From contig NZ_FOMO01000001.1 in the NCBI RefSeq assembly GCF_900112645.1, positions 372,001-436,000 on the forward strand: a stretch of 64,000 nucleotides of DNA, read 5' to 3'. Numbering within the stretch: the first letter of the stretch is position 1; every line of letters begins with the position of its first letter. Position numbers and translations under genes: made by a program. The stretch is from Phytopseudomonas straminea (lineage in GTDB: Bacteria > Pseudomonadota > Gammaproteobacteria > Pseudomonadales > Pseudomonadaceae). Under the pieces are notes generated by a model. The model worked only from the letters and a program-made list of their open reading frames with translations, was not told the origin of the DNA and did not search any database. Shown here one piece after another: positions 17,946-28,139 of the stretch.

Positions 17946-19078
17946 GGGCGCTCCTCCTCACCGTCCTCGCCCGGCGCATCCTTGAGGCGCTCACGCGCCG
18001 ACTGCTTGTGCTCGATATAGGCCTGAACGGCGTTGAGCGATTCGCCGAGCTCAGGCGCCTTGACCTCGATGGGCTGGTCGACCAGTTCGCCGACGCGGGC
18101 GCGCAGGGCGCGGCTATCCGGGTTGTCGCGGTTGAAATTGGCGTCCAGCACCTCGGCTGCTTGCTGCAGCGCCTGCCGGTAAACCTGGGTCTGCCCATGC
18201 AGCGCGGCCCACTGGGCCTGCTCAAGCGCCAGGCTCAGGGCCAGGCGCACTTGCGTCAGACTTTGCCCGGCGAGCAGCGGACGCACGTTCTGGTCAGCGT
18301 TGAAATCGAGACGGAAATACTGCGAGAGCTTGTGCAGAGCCTGGCCCCACCAAGTGCCGGGCTCGCTTTCGGCGGCCAGTTCGCCGAGCACGCCGCCATC
18401 GGCGACGAACTTGGGATTGAGCGAGTTGAGCTGCGCGGCCTGCTCTCGCAATGCGCCGAGCTGCAGGAACAGACCGGTGCGATCGGGGTTGTCGGTGGCG
18501 TGCAAGGCTTCCAGGCTCCTGGCCAACTGCTCGCGAGCGGCGAAGGCGGCGGGGTCGTCCTGGTCACGAAGGATCTCGTCGGCCGCCTGGACCAGCGCCG
18601 TGGCGCTATTGATGTCCTGCAACGCCGACAGACGCAGGCTGGCCAGACGCAGCAGGTGCTCGGCCTCGGCCAAGCGCCACTCCTGGCGGCTCGCGCCCAG
18701 CACGGTTTCCAGGCGGCGATTGAGTAGCTGCTGGTCGCCCTGCAACTGCGCTACCAGTTGGCGGCGCTCTTCGAGCTCCTGCACGCTGGGCAGTTGCTGA
18801 AGACGATCATCGAGACTTTCGGTGCGCTGGTTCAGTGCCTGGGCCTGGCTGCGTGCCTGCTCGAGCTGGCTGGACTGCTGCCGGGTTTCGCTCTGCAGCG
18901 CACGCAGTTGCCAGGCACTCCAGCCGCCGACGCCGACACCAATGGCGCCAATCAGCAGGGCCACGGCGGCGATGGCTGAGCCACGCGCCGCGGGCTTGGC
19001 CTCGGCAGCGACCGGGGAAGATTCGGGGGCGGTCAACACAGGCTGTTCCTGCTCTTTCGGGGGAGTCGCTTCGCTCAC
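17942..19078 (-). CDS. hemX: HemX-like membrane protein
   Basis: This encodes 378 aa. The GTG at 19078 was chosen because it follows AAAGGAT and gives the expected short acidic-proline N-terminus; an open extension into hemD has no family match. One transmembrane helix lies at about residues 33-55, followed by a coiled coil (QQSSQLEQARSQAQALNQ) and a large periplasmic helical domain. Formerly called uroporphyrin-III C-methyltransferase HemX, but it lacks the methyltransferase fold; the biochemical role is not established. It is translationally coupled to hemY. Confidence 0.9.
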   Translation of the reverse strand: MSEATPPKEQEQPVLTAPESSPVAAEAKPAARGSAIAAVALLIGAIGVGVGGWSAWQLRALQSETRQQSSQLEQARSQAQALNQRTESLDDRLQQLPSVQELEERRQLVAQLQGDQQLLNRRLETVLGASRQEWRLAEAEHLLRLASLRLSALQDINSATALVQAADEILRDQDDPAAFAAREQLARSLEALHATDNPDRTGLFLQLGALREQAAQLNSLNPKFVADGGVLGELAAESEPGTWWGQALHKLSQYFRLDFNADQNVRPLLAGQSLTQVRLALSLALEQAQWAALHGQTQVYRQALQQAAEVLDANFNRDNPDSRALRARVGELVDQPIEVKAPELGESLNAVQAYIEHKQSARERLKDAPGEDGEEERP

Positions 19079-19094
19079 GTATCCATCCTTTGCT

Positions 19095-19868
19095 TCAAGA
19101 GTCGGGCGAAGCCTGCGCACGCAAGGCCGCCAACAACGCCGCAGTGTCGGCACCACGGCAATCCACAACATCAACCGCGCCCAGCTCGCGCGCCATCTCA
19201 GCGACACGCGGGCTGGGCACGAACAAGGGTAGCTGCGCCAGCGTGGGCCAGTCATCCGCCGCCAGTTGCTGCAGATGCATCAGACCCTGCCCACTGCTGA
19301 CCACCAAGCCATTCAAGCGTTCCACCTGTATCAGCCGCTGCAGCGTGCCGGCCGGGTAGGTAGGCAGCATGCGGCGGTAGACCGGTAGATAGTCCACCTC
19401 GACGCCCTGGGCCCGCAAGCTGTCAGCAAGCAGGGTACGGCCATCCTCGCCGCGGATGATCAGCACCCGCGGGAACATCGCGGCCTTGAGGGGTTCTTGC
19501 AGCTCGGGTAGCTCCAGCAACGCTTCACTATCGTCGCCGTTTTTCGGCCAGAACACCGTCAGGCCGTAGTCGGCGAGGATCTGCCCGGTGCCGGCACCAA
19601 CGCTGAACCAGGGCTGATCGGATAGTGGCTGCGGCCAATACCGATCGAGCAGTTCAAGACCGAAACGGGCGGCGGGCTTGCTCACCACGATCACTGCCGT
19701 GTAGCGGTGCAGGTCGCAAATGGTCGCGCCATGCTGAGGCGTTTCTGGCAGTTGCTCGATACCCAGCAGGGGCAGGCAGGCGCAGTGGATGCCTTCACTG
19801 GCGAGCGTTTGGGCCAGTGCCTGGCCCTCCTGCTCGGTTCGGGTCAGCAGCAGGCGCCAGGCACTCAC
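19095..19868 (-). CDS. hemD: Uroporphyrinogen-III synthase
   Basis: HemD (257 aa) closes and inverts ring D of hydroxymethylbilane to make uroporphyrinogen III, the branch point to haem, sirohaem and B12. The start is GTG at 19868, overlapping the hemC TGA by 4 nt (GTGA). The start [15 protein letters not shown] and the SGQGL and [11 protein letters not shown] motifs fit the two-domain HemD fold. The sequence family is poorly conserved, so synteny with hemC supports the call. Confidence 0.94.
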   Translation of the reverse strand: MSAWRLLLTRTEQEGQALAQTLASEGIHCACLPLLGIEQLPETPQHGATICDLHRYTAVIVVSKPAARFGLELLDRYWPQPLSDQPWFSVGAGTGQILADYGLTVFWPKNGDDSEALLELPELQEPLKAAMFPRVLIIRGEDGRTLLADSLRAQGVEVDYLPVYRRMLPTYPAGTLQRLIQVERLNGLVVSSGQGLMHLQQLAADDWPTLAQLPLFVPSPRVAEMARELGAVDVVDCRGADTAALLAALRAQASPDS

Positions 19869-20803
19869 TCGGCAGCGGCCTCGCCGTATACGGCCTTGAG
19901 GATTTCGCCCGCACCCTGAGCCAGCAGTGCCTCGGCGACGTCGATGCCAAGGCGCTCGGCGTCCTCAGCCGAACCGCGTTGTTCGGCACGCAGCAAGCGG
20001 CTGCCATCAGGCTCGCCAACCAGGCCACGTAGCCACAGCTGCTCGCCTTCGAGAATGGCGTAGCAGGCAATCGGCACCTGGCAGCCGCCGTTGAGGCGCT
20101 TGTTCATGGCACGCTCGGCGGTGACGCGCAGCGCCGTCTCGGTGTGGTTGAGCGGCGCCAGCAGTTGCTGCAATTGAGCATCGCCGACCCGGCACTCGAT
20201 ACCCACCGCGCCCTGCCCGCCCGCCGGCAGGCTGTGCTCGACCGTAATGGAGGCGCGGATGCGATCTTCGAAACCGAGGCGGATCAGCCCCGCCGCCGCC
20301 AGGATGATGGCGTCGTACTCGCCGGCATCCAGTTTGGCCAGACGAGTGTTGACGTTGCCACGCAGAAAATGGATTTTCAGATCCGGGCGACGCGCCAGCA
20401 GCTGGGCCTGGCGACGCAGACTGGAGGTGCCGACCACACTGCCGGCCGGCAGCGCGTCGAGGCTTTCATAGGTATTGGAAACGAAGGCGTCGCGCGGATC
20501 TTCACGTTCGCAGATGCAGAACAGGCCGAGCCCTTCCGGGAAATCCATCGGCACGTCTTTCATCGAATGCACGGCGATGTCGGCCTGGTCTTCGAGCAGC
20601 GCGGTTTCCAGTTCCTTGACGAACAAGCCCTTGCCACCAATCTTGGCCAGTGGCGCGTCGAGCAACTTGTCACCACGGCTGACCATCGGCACCAGGCTCA
20701 CCCGCAAGCCCGGGTGGGCCAGTTCGAGACGGGCCTTGACGTGTTCGGCCTGCCACAGGGCCAGGGCACTCTTGCGGGTGGCGATGCGAATTTCGCGGGT
20801 CAT
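19865..20803 (-). CDS. hemC: Porphobilinogen deaminase (hydroxymethylbilane synthase)
   Basis: HemC (312 aa) polymerises four porphobilinogens. The signature Cys241 ([11 protein letters not shown]) carries the dipyrromethane cofactor. The start [18 protein letters not shown] holds the conserved substrate-binding arginines. It is first in hemCDXY. A TATCAT -10-like hexamer lies at 20834-20839 on the - strand, about 31 bp upstream of the ATG; no good -35 accompanies it. Confidence 0.97.
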   Translation of the reverse strand: MTREIRIATRKSALALWQAEHVKARLELAHPGLRVSLVPMVSRGDKLLDAPLAKIGGKGLFVKELETALLEDQADIAVHSMKDVPMDFPEGLGLFCICEREDPRDAFVSNTYESLDALPAGSVVGTSSLRRQAQLLARRPDLKIHFLRGNVNTRLAKLDAGEYDAIILAAAGLIRLGFEDRIRASITVEHSLPAGGQGAVGIECRVGDAQLQQLLAPLNHTETALRVTAERAMNKRLNGGCQVPIACYAILEGEQLWLRGLVGEPDGSRLLRAEQRGSAEDAERLGIDVAEALLAQGAGEILKAVYGEAAAE

Positions 20804-20914
20804 GCGGACGTTCCAGAAAACCAGTTGCCGCGAATGATAACAGGCTCACGGGGCGCCGGCCCGAAGCCGGCTGCGACCCTTCGCCCTACTGCTCGCGACT
20901 CTGCTACTGATTCG

Positions 20915-21661
20915 CTAGATCTGGTTCATCAGCTTGCGCACACCCGCGACATGGCGGCGGCTGACCACCAGCGCATCGCCATTAAGCCCCTTCAGATACA
21001 GCTGGAAGTGACCCAGCGGAGTGCGCTGCAGGCGCTCGATGCGCTCGCGGGCCACCAGGGCATTGCGGTGGATACGCACGAAGCGATCACCGAATTCGTC
21101 TTCGAGGGCTTTGAGCGGCTCGTCGAGCAGTACTTCTCCACCGTCATGACGCAGCGTCACGTACTTGTGGTCGGCGATGAAGTAGATCACGTCGTCCAGG
21201 GGGATGAGCTCGATACCTTTGCGAGTCCGCGCGCTGATGTGGCTGCGCGGGCCGACGCCGCTTTCGGCGGCTGGGCGGGTCAGTGCAGCCAATTGCACAC
21301 GGTTGAGGCGCTCGGCCTTCTTCAGCGCATCTTCAAGATGCTCGGGACGCACGGGTTTGACCAGATAGCCCACCGCGCTGACCTGAAAGGCCTCCACGGC
21401 AAATTCATCATGGGCGGTGCAGAAGATCACCGCTGGCGGCGCCTCGCGCTCGCAGAGCCTGGCGGCGGCCTGCAGGCCGTCGAGGCCCGGCATGCGGATG
21501 TCGAGCAGCACTACGTCGGGCTTGAGGCTCTCCACGAGCGCCAACGCCTCTTCGCCATTGCTCGCAGAGGGCTCGACCACACGATAGCCGTCCAGCGCGG
21601 CCACCATTCGGCTCAGGCGCTCACGGGCAAGGGGTTCGTCATCAACGATCAAGACATTCAT
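20915..21661 (-). CDS. algR: LytTR response regulator AlgR
   Basis: This encodes 248 aa, the full family length. The N-terminal receiver domain has phospho-acceptor Asp54 (VVLLDIRMPG); the C-terminal LytTR DNA-binding domain (from about residue 140) ends the protein. In P. aeruginosa AlgR controls alginate (algD), type IV pilus biogenesis (fimU operon), rhamnolipid and cyanide genes. The ATG overlaps the algZ stop by 4 nt. A GCCGGC-TTCGG-GCCGGC hairpin (20855-20871) lies between it and hemC. Confidence 0.97.
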   Translation of the reverse strand: MNVLIVDDEPLARERLSRMVAALDGYRVVEPSASNGEEALALVESLKPDVVLLDIRMPGLDGLQAAARLCEREAPPAVIFCTAHDEFAVEAFQVSAVGYLVKPVRPEHLEDALKKAERLNRVQLAALTRPAAESGVGPRSHISARTRKGIELIPLDDVIYFIADHKYVTLRHDGGEVLLDEPLKALEDEFGDRFVRIHRNALVARERIERLQRTPLGHFQLYLKGLNGDALVVSRRHVAGVRKLMNQI

Positions 21662-22734
21662 AATGATCTGGCTTCCTGCATGGGTCTTGCACATGGGTAG
21701 CGTAGACGGGTGTAGTGAAGGCCATCGCGGCGCTCCACACTGAGATTGGCCTGCGAACCGAAAAGTGCCGCAAGCCGTGCATCGATGTTGGCCAGTGCCT
21801 GGTGCGTACCGCGCGAGGCCATGGGTGCGCCGCCCTCCTCATAGGGGTTGCAGACGCTGAGATGGAATACACCATCGTTGTATGTGGCTGATATCTGCAC
21901 CAGTCCCCCCTCGATACGTGGCTGGATACCGTAGATCAGAGCGTTCTCCAGCAGCGGCTGCAGAGTCAGCTGAGGAATCGGCAGGTCAGCGGGAACATCG
22001 TCGACATCCCACTGCAACTGTAGCCGTTCGCCAAGCCGGTATTGCTCGATAGACAGGTACCGCCGTGCCAGATCCAGTTCCTCGCTCCAACTGACGAGGC
22101 TTCCGGGCTTGGCCAGGCTTGCCCGGAACAGGTCGGAGAGATCCAGCACCGCCTGTTCCGCCCTGGCAGAATCTGTGACAACCAGGCTCGCGATGCTGTT
22201 CAAACTGTTGAACAGGAAGTGCGGGCGGATGCGCGCCTGCAGCGACTCGATGCGCGCGCGCAGCTCGGCCTGCTCCTGACGCCGCCACTGGCTCTGCAGG
22301 TAGAAATAACGCAGCAGCAACGCTGACATGATCAGGCTGATCAGCGCATGGCGCAGGTACAGGTTGACCTCGCCCTCATGGGGCAACGGCCCGCCCAGAT
22401 CGTAGTAGTCGGCCACCGCCGTGCAGCCCATCGTCAGCCCAACAACCAGGGCGCAGCAGGCCGCCCCCGCCCACATCGCCCGCAACCTGGCGAGCAGCGG
22501 CCGCAGCCGACACAACAGTGCCGAGGACAGCAGCATGATCCACTGCACGAACAGCGAGGTCAGCGCCAGGCGCACCCAGTCGAAACCGGGCAACATCGGC
22601 TCGGCGAGCACCAGTACCAGCACCAGCAATTCGGCGAGCAGCACGGTGCTGAGCAGCGCTTCGGGCTGGCACAGTTCGGGCACGAAGAAATCGTTCGGCG
22701 CCTGGGGGGGCGAGGTCTTGCGTTTGTCGTTCAT
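21658..22734 (-). CDS. algZ: Sensor histidine kinase AlgZ/FimS
   Basis: This encodes 358 aa. I chose the ATG at 22734 because DFFVPELCQPEALL then lies near the N-terminus as in the family; the open frame continues upstream without similarity. Four to six transmembrane helices occupy about residues 28-145. The LytS-type histidine kinase region has the phospho-acceptor His172 in RIRPHFLFNSLNS, and an N-box-like LLENALIYG. As in the family, the ATP-binding domain lacks classic G-boxes. It partners AlgR, with which it overlaps by 4 nt. It is divergent from argH. Confidence 0.95.
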   Translation of the reverse strand: MNDKRKTSPPQAPNDFFVPELCQPEALLSTVLLAELLVLVLVLAEPMLPGFDWVRLALTSLFVQWIMLLSSALLCRLRPLLARLRAMWAGAACCALVVGLTMGCTAVADYYDLGGPLPHEGEVNLYLRHALISLIMSALLLRYFYLQSQWRRQEQAELRARIESLQARIRPHFLFNSLNSIASLVVTDSARAEQAVLDLSDLFRASLAKPGSLVSWSEELDLARRYLSIEQYRLGERLQLQWDVDDVPADLPIPQLTLQPLLENALIYGIQPRIEGGLVQISATYNDGVFHLSVCNPYEEGGAPMASRGTHQALANIDARLAALFGSQANLSVERRDGLHYTRLRYPCARPMQEARSL

Positions 22735-22953
22735 CTCGGCAGTTTCGGCGTGCACTGCGCAACCGGCAAGAGAGCCCGTGGCAGGCAGGCGAAATAAGCC
22801 GCGTAAACGCGTGGCCGAGGGACGAAACTGTGACCCAGGCGACACTCGCACCGGCCACTGCGCAGGGTGTCGGGTCTGTTATCATCGACACACTTTTCCG
22901 CCATGACGGGCAGCCTTGATCCGTCCGAACACGCCTACAGCCGAGCCACATTC

Positions 22954-24348
22954 ATGAGCCAAGAAAAAACCAATCAGTCCTGGGGCGGCCGCTTCAGCGA
23001 GCCCGTCGACGCCTTCGTCGCACGCTTCACCGCCTCGGTGGAATTCGACAAGCGCCTCTATCGCCACGACATCATGGGCTCCATGGCCCACGCCACCATG
23101 CTGGCCAAGGTCGGTGTGCTCACCGATGCCGAGCGCGACGCCATCGTCGACGGCCTCAAGCAGATCCAGGGCGAGATCGAAGCCGGTCAGTTCGACTGGC
23201 GCGTTGATCTGGAAGACGTGCATATGAACATCGAGGCGCGCCTGACCGACCGCATCGGCGTCACAGGCAAGAAGCTGCACACCGGCCGCTCGCGCAACGA
23301 CCAGGTAGCTACCGACATCCGCCTGTGGCTGCGCGACGAGATCGACATCATCCTTGCCGAGATCACCCGCCTGCAGCAGGGCCTGCTGGGCCTGGCCGAA
23401 GCCGAAGCGGACACCATCATGCCCGGCTTCACCCACCTGCAGACCGCGCAGCCGGTGACTTTCGGCCATCATCTGCTGGCCTGGTTCGAGATGCTCTCGC
23501 GTGACTACGAGCGCCTGGTCGACTGCCGCAAGCGCACCAACCGCATGCCGCTGGGCTCGGCCGCACTGGCCGGCACCACCTACCCGATTGCCCGCGAGAT
23601 CACTGCTGAATTGCTGGGTTTCGACGCCGTTGGCGGAAACTCCCTGGACGGTGTTTCCGATCGCGACTTCGCCATCGAATTCTGCGCCGCCGCCTCGCTG
23701 GCGATGATGCACCTGTCGCGCTTCTCCGAAGAGCTGGTGCTGTGGACCAGCGCGCAGTTCCAGTTTATCGACCTGCCGGATCGCTTCTGCACCGGCTCCT
23801 CGATCATGCCGCAGAAGAAGAACCCGGACGTGCCCGAGCTGGTGCGCGGCAAGACCGGCCGTGTGTTCGGCGCCCTGACCGGCCTGCTGACCCTGATGAA
23901 AGGCCAGCCGCTGGCGTACAACAAGGACAACCAGGAAGACAAGGAGCCACTGTTCGACGCTGCCGACACCCTGCGCGACAGCCTGCGCGCGTTCGCCGAC
24001 ATGGTGCCGGCAATCAAGCCCAAGCGCGAAATCATGCGCGAGGCGGCGCTACGCGGCTTCTCCACCGCCACCGACCTGGCCGATTACCTGGTGCGCAAGG
24101 GCCTGCCCTTCCGCGACTGCCACGAAATCGTCGGTCATGCCGTGAAGTACGGCGTACAGAGCGGCAAGGATCTGGCCGAAATGAGCCTCGACGAACTGCG
24201 CCAGTTCAGCGACCAGATCGAGCAGGACGTGTTCGCCGTGCTGACTCTGGAAGGCTCGGTGAATGCCCGTAACCACATCGGCGGCACCGCACCGGCCCAG
24301 GTGCGTGCGGCGGTGGCCCGCGGCCAGAACCTGCTGGCCACACGATGA
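22954..24348 (+). CDS. argH: Argininosuccinate lyase
   Basis: ArgH (464 aa) catalyses the last step of arginine synthesis, splitting argininosuccinate to arginine and fumarate. The ATG at 22954 gives the conserved [17 protein letters not shown]. The fumarase/aspartase superfamily signature [12 protein letters not shown] is at about residue 282, and the [12 protein letters not shown] segment binds substrate. The last bases overlap the following kinase gene by 4 nt (ATGA). The TATCAT at 22880-22885 is a candidate -10. Confidence 0.97.
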   Translation: MSQEKTNQSWGGRFSEPVDAFVARFTASVEFDKRLYRHDIMGSMAHATMLAKVGVLTDAERDAIVDGLKQIQGEIEAGQFDWRVDLEDVHMNIEARLTDRIGVTGKKLHTGRSRNDQVATDIRLWLRDEIDIILAEITRLQQGLLGLAEAEADTIMPGFTHLQTAQPVTFGHHLLAWFEMLSRDYERLVDCRKRTNRMPLGSAALAGTTYPIAREITAELLGFDAVGGNSLDGVSDRDFAIEFCAAASLAMMHLSRFSEELVLWTSAQFQFIDLPDRFCTGSSIMPQKKNPDVPELVRGKTGRVFGALTGLLTLMKGQPLAYNKDNQEDKEPLFDAADTLRDSLRAFADMVPAIKPKREIMREAALRGFSTATDLADYLVRKGLPFRDCHEIVGHAVKYGVQSGKDLAEMSLDELRQFSDQIEQDVFAVLTLEGSVNARNHIGGTAPAQVRAAVARGQNLLATR

Positions 24349-24890
24349 GCGTTCCCGGCCGCCGGATTTCGGTGGTCGGCTGCTCCGGCGCAGGCAAGAG
24401 CACACTGTCGCGCCAACTGGCACGGCAGCTGGGCTACCGGCATATCGAGCTCGATGCACTGTTCCATCAACCCAACTGGCAACCGTTGCCCACCGAGCAA
24501 TTCCAGCAGGCAACGCGTGAAGCTCTGCACGGTGACGGCTGGATCGCCGAAGGCAACTATTCGGCGGTGCGGCCGCTGGTACGCGAGCGCTCGGACATGG
24601 TCATCTGGCTCGACCTGCCGCGCCACAAGGTCATGCGCCAGGTGATCTGGCGTACCTTGCGCCGGCTCACCACGCGAGAGGTGCTGTGGAACGGCAATCG
24701 CGAGCGCTGGAGTAATCTCTTCAAACTCGACCCGCGGCAATCCATTCTGGCCTGGGTCTGGACGCGACACGCGGTCTACCGGCAGCGCTACAGCGAAGAA
24801 ATGCGCAACGTTTCACCGTCTTGCACCTACCTGCGCCTGGACTCACGCCAAGCCGTCGAGAACTTTCTGGCCAGCCTGCCGCATCGTTAA
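24345..24890 (+). CDS. Small P-loop kinase (adenylate-kinase-like / FlaR-type)
   Basis: The 181-aa protein has a Walker A motif GCSGAGKS at about residues 12-19. The overall pattern (short P-loop kinase, [13 protein letters not shown], a lid with [15 protein letters not shown]) matches the AAA_17 group annotated as adenylate kinase or DNA topology modulation protein FlaR. The substrate is not known. It overlaps argH by 4 nt, so its expression should follow arginine synthesis. Confidence 0.75.
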   Translation: MSVPGRRISVVGCSGAGKSTLSRQLARQLGYRHIELDALFHQPNWQPLPTEQFQQATREALHGDGWIAEGNYSAVRPLVRERSDMVIWLDLPRHKVMRQVIWRTLRRLTTREVLWNGNRERWSNLFKLDPRQSILAWVWTRHAVYRQRYSEEMRNVSPSCTYLRLDSRQAVENFLASLPHR

Positions 24891-24912
24891 ATTTCTATAT
24901 CGGAAGACTTTC

Positions 24913-25392
24913 ATGACCCTGAACATCCGCCCCGCGGTACGCGAAGACGCCGCCCTGATCCTGCGTTTCATCACCGACCTGGCCATCTACGAGAAGGCCG
25001 AGCACGAAGTGAAAACCGATGTCGCCGGCATCGAGAACAGCCTGTTCGGCGAGGGCAGCACCGCCCACGGTCTGATCTGCGAACTGAACGGTGAGCCGAT
25101 CGGCTACGCCGTGTATTTCTTCAATTACTCGACGTGGCTGGGCAAACACGGTCTGTACCTGGAAGACCTGTACGTCACCCCGCAGCAGCGCGGCGTCGGC
25201 GCCGGCAAGGCGCTGCTGCGCCACCTGGCCAAGCTGGCGGTGGCTCGCGGTTGCGGGCGCTTCGAGTGGTCGGTGCTGGACTGGAACACGCCCGCCATCG
25301 ATTTCTACGAATCGATCGGCGCCAGGCCGCAGAACGAATGGATCGGCTATCGCCTGACCGGCGAAGCCCTGACGAGCTTCGCCGCCGGCTGA
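24913..25392 (+). CDS. GNAT N-acetyltransferase, spermidine/spermine acetyltransferase-like
   Basis: This 159-aa single GNAT domain has the acetyl-CoA loop QQRGVGAGKALL (about residues 95-107) and the C-terminal WNTPAIDFYESIGA. The sequence around HGLYLEDLYVTP resembles the SSAT/thialysine acetyltransferase group, so a diamine or polyamine-like amine is a plausible substrate (inference). It lies 22 bp after the kinase gene and ends 1 bp from the converging GST gene. Confidence 0.75.
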   Translation: MTLNIRPAVREDAALILRFITDLAIYEKAEHEVKTDVAGIENSLFGEGSTAHGLICELNGEPIGYAVYFFNYSTWLGKHGLYLEDLYVTPQQRGVGAGKALLRHLAKLAVARGCGRFEWSVLDWNTPAIDFYESIGARPQNEWIGYRLTGEALTSFAAG

Positions 25393-25393
25393 T

Positions 25394-26059
25394 TCAACCG
25401 CCGAAACGCGCCTTCATGTGGGCCAGGAACGGCCCCATCAACGCGTCCTTGTCGGCCGCGATGCGCTGTACATTAGGGTTCTTGGCGAATCTGTCGAGCA
25501 GTTCTTTTGCCGTGGGAAAATCGCCCAGCAGGTCGATGGCGAACACCTTGTGGGCCACGGCGGCGGCCAGGTCGACGCTGTACAGGAAATACAGGTCGGC
25601 CAGGCTCAGGCTGTCGCCCGCCACGTAGGGCGAGAAGGCGCCGAGGCGCTTCAGCGAATCGATACCGGCCAGCAGCTCTTCACGGGTCTTGGCCTGGATC
25701 GCCGGGTCGACCTGCAGACCGAAGAACGCCTGGGCGTAGCAGGCACGAGCCGGCAGCTCGATATACAGCTCGATGTGCCTGGCCAGCTCGCGTATCCGCG
25801 CCTGCTTGTAGGCATCGCCAGGCAACAGCGATGGCCCCTGGCCCAGCGCCTCGAGGTATTCGAGAATCGCCGAGGTCTCGCTGATGTAGCCATGCGCGCA
25901 TTGCAGCACCGGCACCTTGCCGCGCGGGCTGATCGCCAGGAAGGCCTCGTCGCGGGACGCGAAGACCTGCACTTCCTCGAACGGCAACCCCTTCTCCAGC
26001 AGGGCGAGCTTGACCATGTTGTAGTAGTTGCTGACGGCGAAACCATGGAGCCTGAGCAT
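25394..26059 (-). CDS. Glutathione S-transferase family protein
   Basis: This encodes 221 aa. The thioredoxin-like N-terminal domain (about 1-78) has the SPRGKVPVL cis-Pro loop and the ETSAILEYLE glutathione gamma-Glu site. The helical C-terminal domain has SLADLYFLYSV. The catalytic residue position near the N-terminus is in SNYYNMVK, so Ser or Tyr chemistry is possible. The substrate is unknown. It converges on the GNAT gene with a single base between stop codons. Confidence 0.82.
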   Translation of the reverse strand: MLRLHGFAVSNYYNMVKLALLEKGLPFEEVQVFASRDEAFLAISPRGKVPVLQCAHGYISETSAILEYLEALGQGPSLLPGDAYKQARIRELARHIELYIELPARACYAQAFFGLQVDPAIQAKTREELLAGIDSLKRLGAFSPYVAGDSLSLADLYFLYSVDLAAAVAHKVFAIDLLGDFPTAKELLDRFAKNPNVQRIAADKDALMGPFLAHMKARFGG

Positions 26060-26259
26060 GGATACGTTTCCTCTGGTAGGCAGACCGGGCTCGGTCAGGG
26101 CTACACGCTAGCGGCATTGCGTGCCGGCCGCCAGGGGCATTTCGGACAACTGGCCGCCGCCAGTGACGACTGCTACCCTGCGCCCGCCCGACGTCGCCGA
26201 CTACGCTTGGCGGCGCCAGCGACCGGGCCTATGCCAACCCATGGACTGGAGTTTCTCCC

Positions 26260-26502
26260 ATGAAGAATCTGTTCTTCTTCGACGCAATGCTCACCCCGAA
26301 AATCATCACCTTCGTCTACTGGCTGATGCTGCTCAGCGTGGCCGTAAGCAGCCTGACGATGATGTTCGGCGCCTACGGCAGCTTCCTCGGCGGCCTGGGC
26401 ACCCTGATCGGCGGAGTGATCGGCGCACGGATCGGCTGCGAGCTGATGATCGTGCTGTTCAAGATCCACGAGAACCTGCAGAAGATCGCCAACCGCCCCT
26501 GA
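26260..26502 (+). CDS. DUF4282 small membrane protein
   Basis: This encodes 80 aa with two predicted transmembrane helices (about residues 16-34 and 42-64) and an N-terminal MKNLFFFDAMLTPK. This matches the DUF4282 family, whose function is unknown. The monocistronic gene sits between a divergent GST gene and the converging dgoA gene. Confidence 0.75.
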   Translation: MKNLFFFDAMLTPKIITFVYWLMLLSVAVSSLTMMFGAYGSFLGGLGTLIGGVIGARIGCELMIVLFKIHENLQKIANRP

Positions 26503-26529
26503 CCCCAGACGCAAGGCAGGCGACTCGGC

Positions 26530-27153
26530 TCAGCGCTGGATCGCCTGCCAGGCTGCGACGAATGCGGCGGCGTTGTCAGCCACTTCGCTAACGCCCATGC
26601 CGGGCTTGTACAGCGCCGAACCCAGGCCGAAGCCGCTCGCCCCCGCCGCTACGTAGTCGGCCATGTTCGCTGGCGTGATACCACCCACCGGCAACAACGC
26701 GACGTCACGGGCGAACACCGCGCGCCATGCCTTGACGATCTGCGGGTTGAATTGTTCGGCCGGGAACAGTTTGAGCACATCGGCACCCGCCTCAATCGCC
26801 GCGAAACCTTCGCTCGGCGTCGCCACGCCCGGTGCGCTGAACAGCCCGGCCTGGCGGGTCGCCTGAATCACCTGGGTATTGCAGTTGGGCGAAACGATCA
26901 GCCGCCCGCCGGCCTGCGCCACCTCCTCGACCTGGCGGACACTGAGCACGGTGCCGGCGCCGATAAGCGCGCGCTCGCCCAGCTCGGACGCCAGCAGGCC
27001 GATGCTCTGCAGTGGCTCGGGCGAGTTCAGGGGAATCTCGATAGCCCGGAAACCGGCCTCGTAGAGCGCCAGGCCCACAGGCACGATTTCCTCGGGGGCA
27101 ACGCCGCGCAGAATGGCGATCAACGGCAGCTCGCGAAGGTAGGTAGCGGACAT
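26530..27153 (-). CDS. dgoA: 2-dehydro-3-deoxy-6-phosphogalactonate aldolase
   Basis: The 207-aa class I aldolase of the KDPG/KDPGal family cleaves 2-keto-3-deoxy-6-phosphogalactonate to pyruvate and glyceraldehyde 3-phosphate. The Schiff-base Lys128 is in ADVLKLFPAE, the general acid/base Glu39 in AIEIPLNSP. NSPEPLQSI is the DgoA-type loop rather than the Eda form. It is 45 bp downstream of an IclR regulator on the same strand. The usual dgoK and dgoD partners are not nearby, so the pathway must be completed elsewhere or the enzyme has another keto-acid substrate. Confidence 0.88.
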   Translation of the reverse strand: MSATYLRELPLIAILRGVAPEEIVPVGLALYEAGFRAIEIPLNSPEPLQSIGLLASELGERALIGAGTVLSVRQVEEVAQAGGRLIVSPNCNTQVIQATRQAGLFSAPGVATPSEGFAAIEAGADVLKLFPAEQFNPQIVKAWRAVFARDVALLPVGGITPANMADYVAAGASGFGLGSALYKPGMGVSEVADNAAAFVAAWQAIQR

Positions 27154-27198
27154 TACAGGCCCTCCTCGGGCGTCACGGAAATGGATGAAAGCTCGGTC

Positions 27199-27978
27199 TC
27201 AGGGCCGCCAGCCAAGCTCGGCGGAAATGGCCGCCGCGCAGGTAATAACCTCGGGTCGCAGGTCATGCAGGCGTGCCTCGGGCATATAGGGCACGGCACT
27301 GGCCACACTCAGGGCTGCGACGATCTGCCCGCTGGCATCACGTATCGGCGCGGCCACGCAGCGAATCCCCAGCTCGTTGTCTTCCAGATCGAGGCTAAAG
27401 CCGCCGCTGGCGTAGTCGCGCATGCGGTCACGAAAATCTTCCCAGGACATCGCGGCGCTGCCGGCACGTAACTGGCGGTCGCGCTCATGGAGCACCTGCC
27501 ATTCGCTTTCCGGCAGATCGAGCATCAGCGCCTTGCCGATGCCGGTCAGCGCCAGCGGCATGCGCAGGCCGATGCGCGAGCGCATTTCCAGACCGCGACT
27601 ACCTGGCAGCTTGTCGATGTACAACACATCGCTGCCGTCACGCACGCCCAGGTGCACCGTGTCCTGGGTGGCCCGGGCCAAGCGAGCGAGATGCGCATGC
27701 GCGAGCTTGCTCAGCGGCATCTGCGCGCGAGCCTTGTAGCCGAGCTCGATCAGCCGCGGGCCCAGCTGATAACCGCCACTGCTGCCACCCAGGGCGCGCA
27801 GGTAATCCGCCTGCACCAGGGCGGCGATCAACCGGTGAGTGGTACTGCGCGAGCAGCCGATGGCGGCGCCAATATCGGCCAGGCTGCAGGCGCCCTGGGC
27901 GACGGCATCGATGACCGCCAGGCCGCGAAACAGCGCCTGGGCGCCCGCCGGCGCCTGTTTGTCGTGATCTGCTTGCAT
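27199..27978 (-). CDS. IclR-family transcriptional regulator
   Basis: This encodes 259 aa. I chose the ATG at 27978, preceded by TGGAGAAAC; the frame is open 16 codons further without a ribosome site. The N-terminal winged helix-turn-helix (SLADIGAAIGCSRSTTHRLI) and the C-terminal IclR effector domain (from about residue 80; DNELGIRCVAAPI) are complete. It lies directly upstream of dgoA on the same strand, and probably controls it in response to a sugar acid (inference). Confidence 0.88.
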   Translation of the reverse strand: MQADHDKQAPAGAQALFRGLAVIDAVAQGACSLADIGAAIGCSRSTTHRLIAALVQADYLRALGGSSGGYQLGPRLIELGYKARAQMPLSKLAHAHLARLARATQDTVHLGVRDGSDVLYIDKLPGSRGLEMRSRIGLRMPLALTGIGKALMLDLPESEWQVLHERDRQLRAGSAAMSWEDFRDRMRDYASGGFSLDLEDNELGIRCVAAPIRDASGQIVAALSVASAVPYMPEARLHDLRPEVITCAAAISAELGWRP

Positions 27979-28139
27979 GAGTTTCTCCAGACGCAGGACT
28001 GTAGTCGCGCGATCCGCAATTCTCAATATGAGAAATCAACTCCCACAATTCGGGAATATATTTTGGCCGCCACATCCATGGTCAGCAGCCAATCACCTGC
28101 CTACACTGCCCACTTTCTCCCGACCGACTGGACCGCCCC

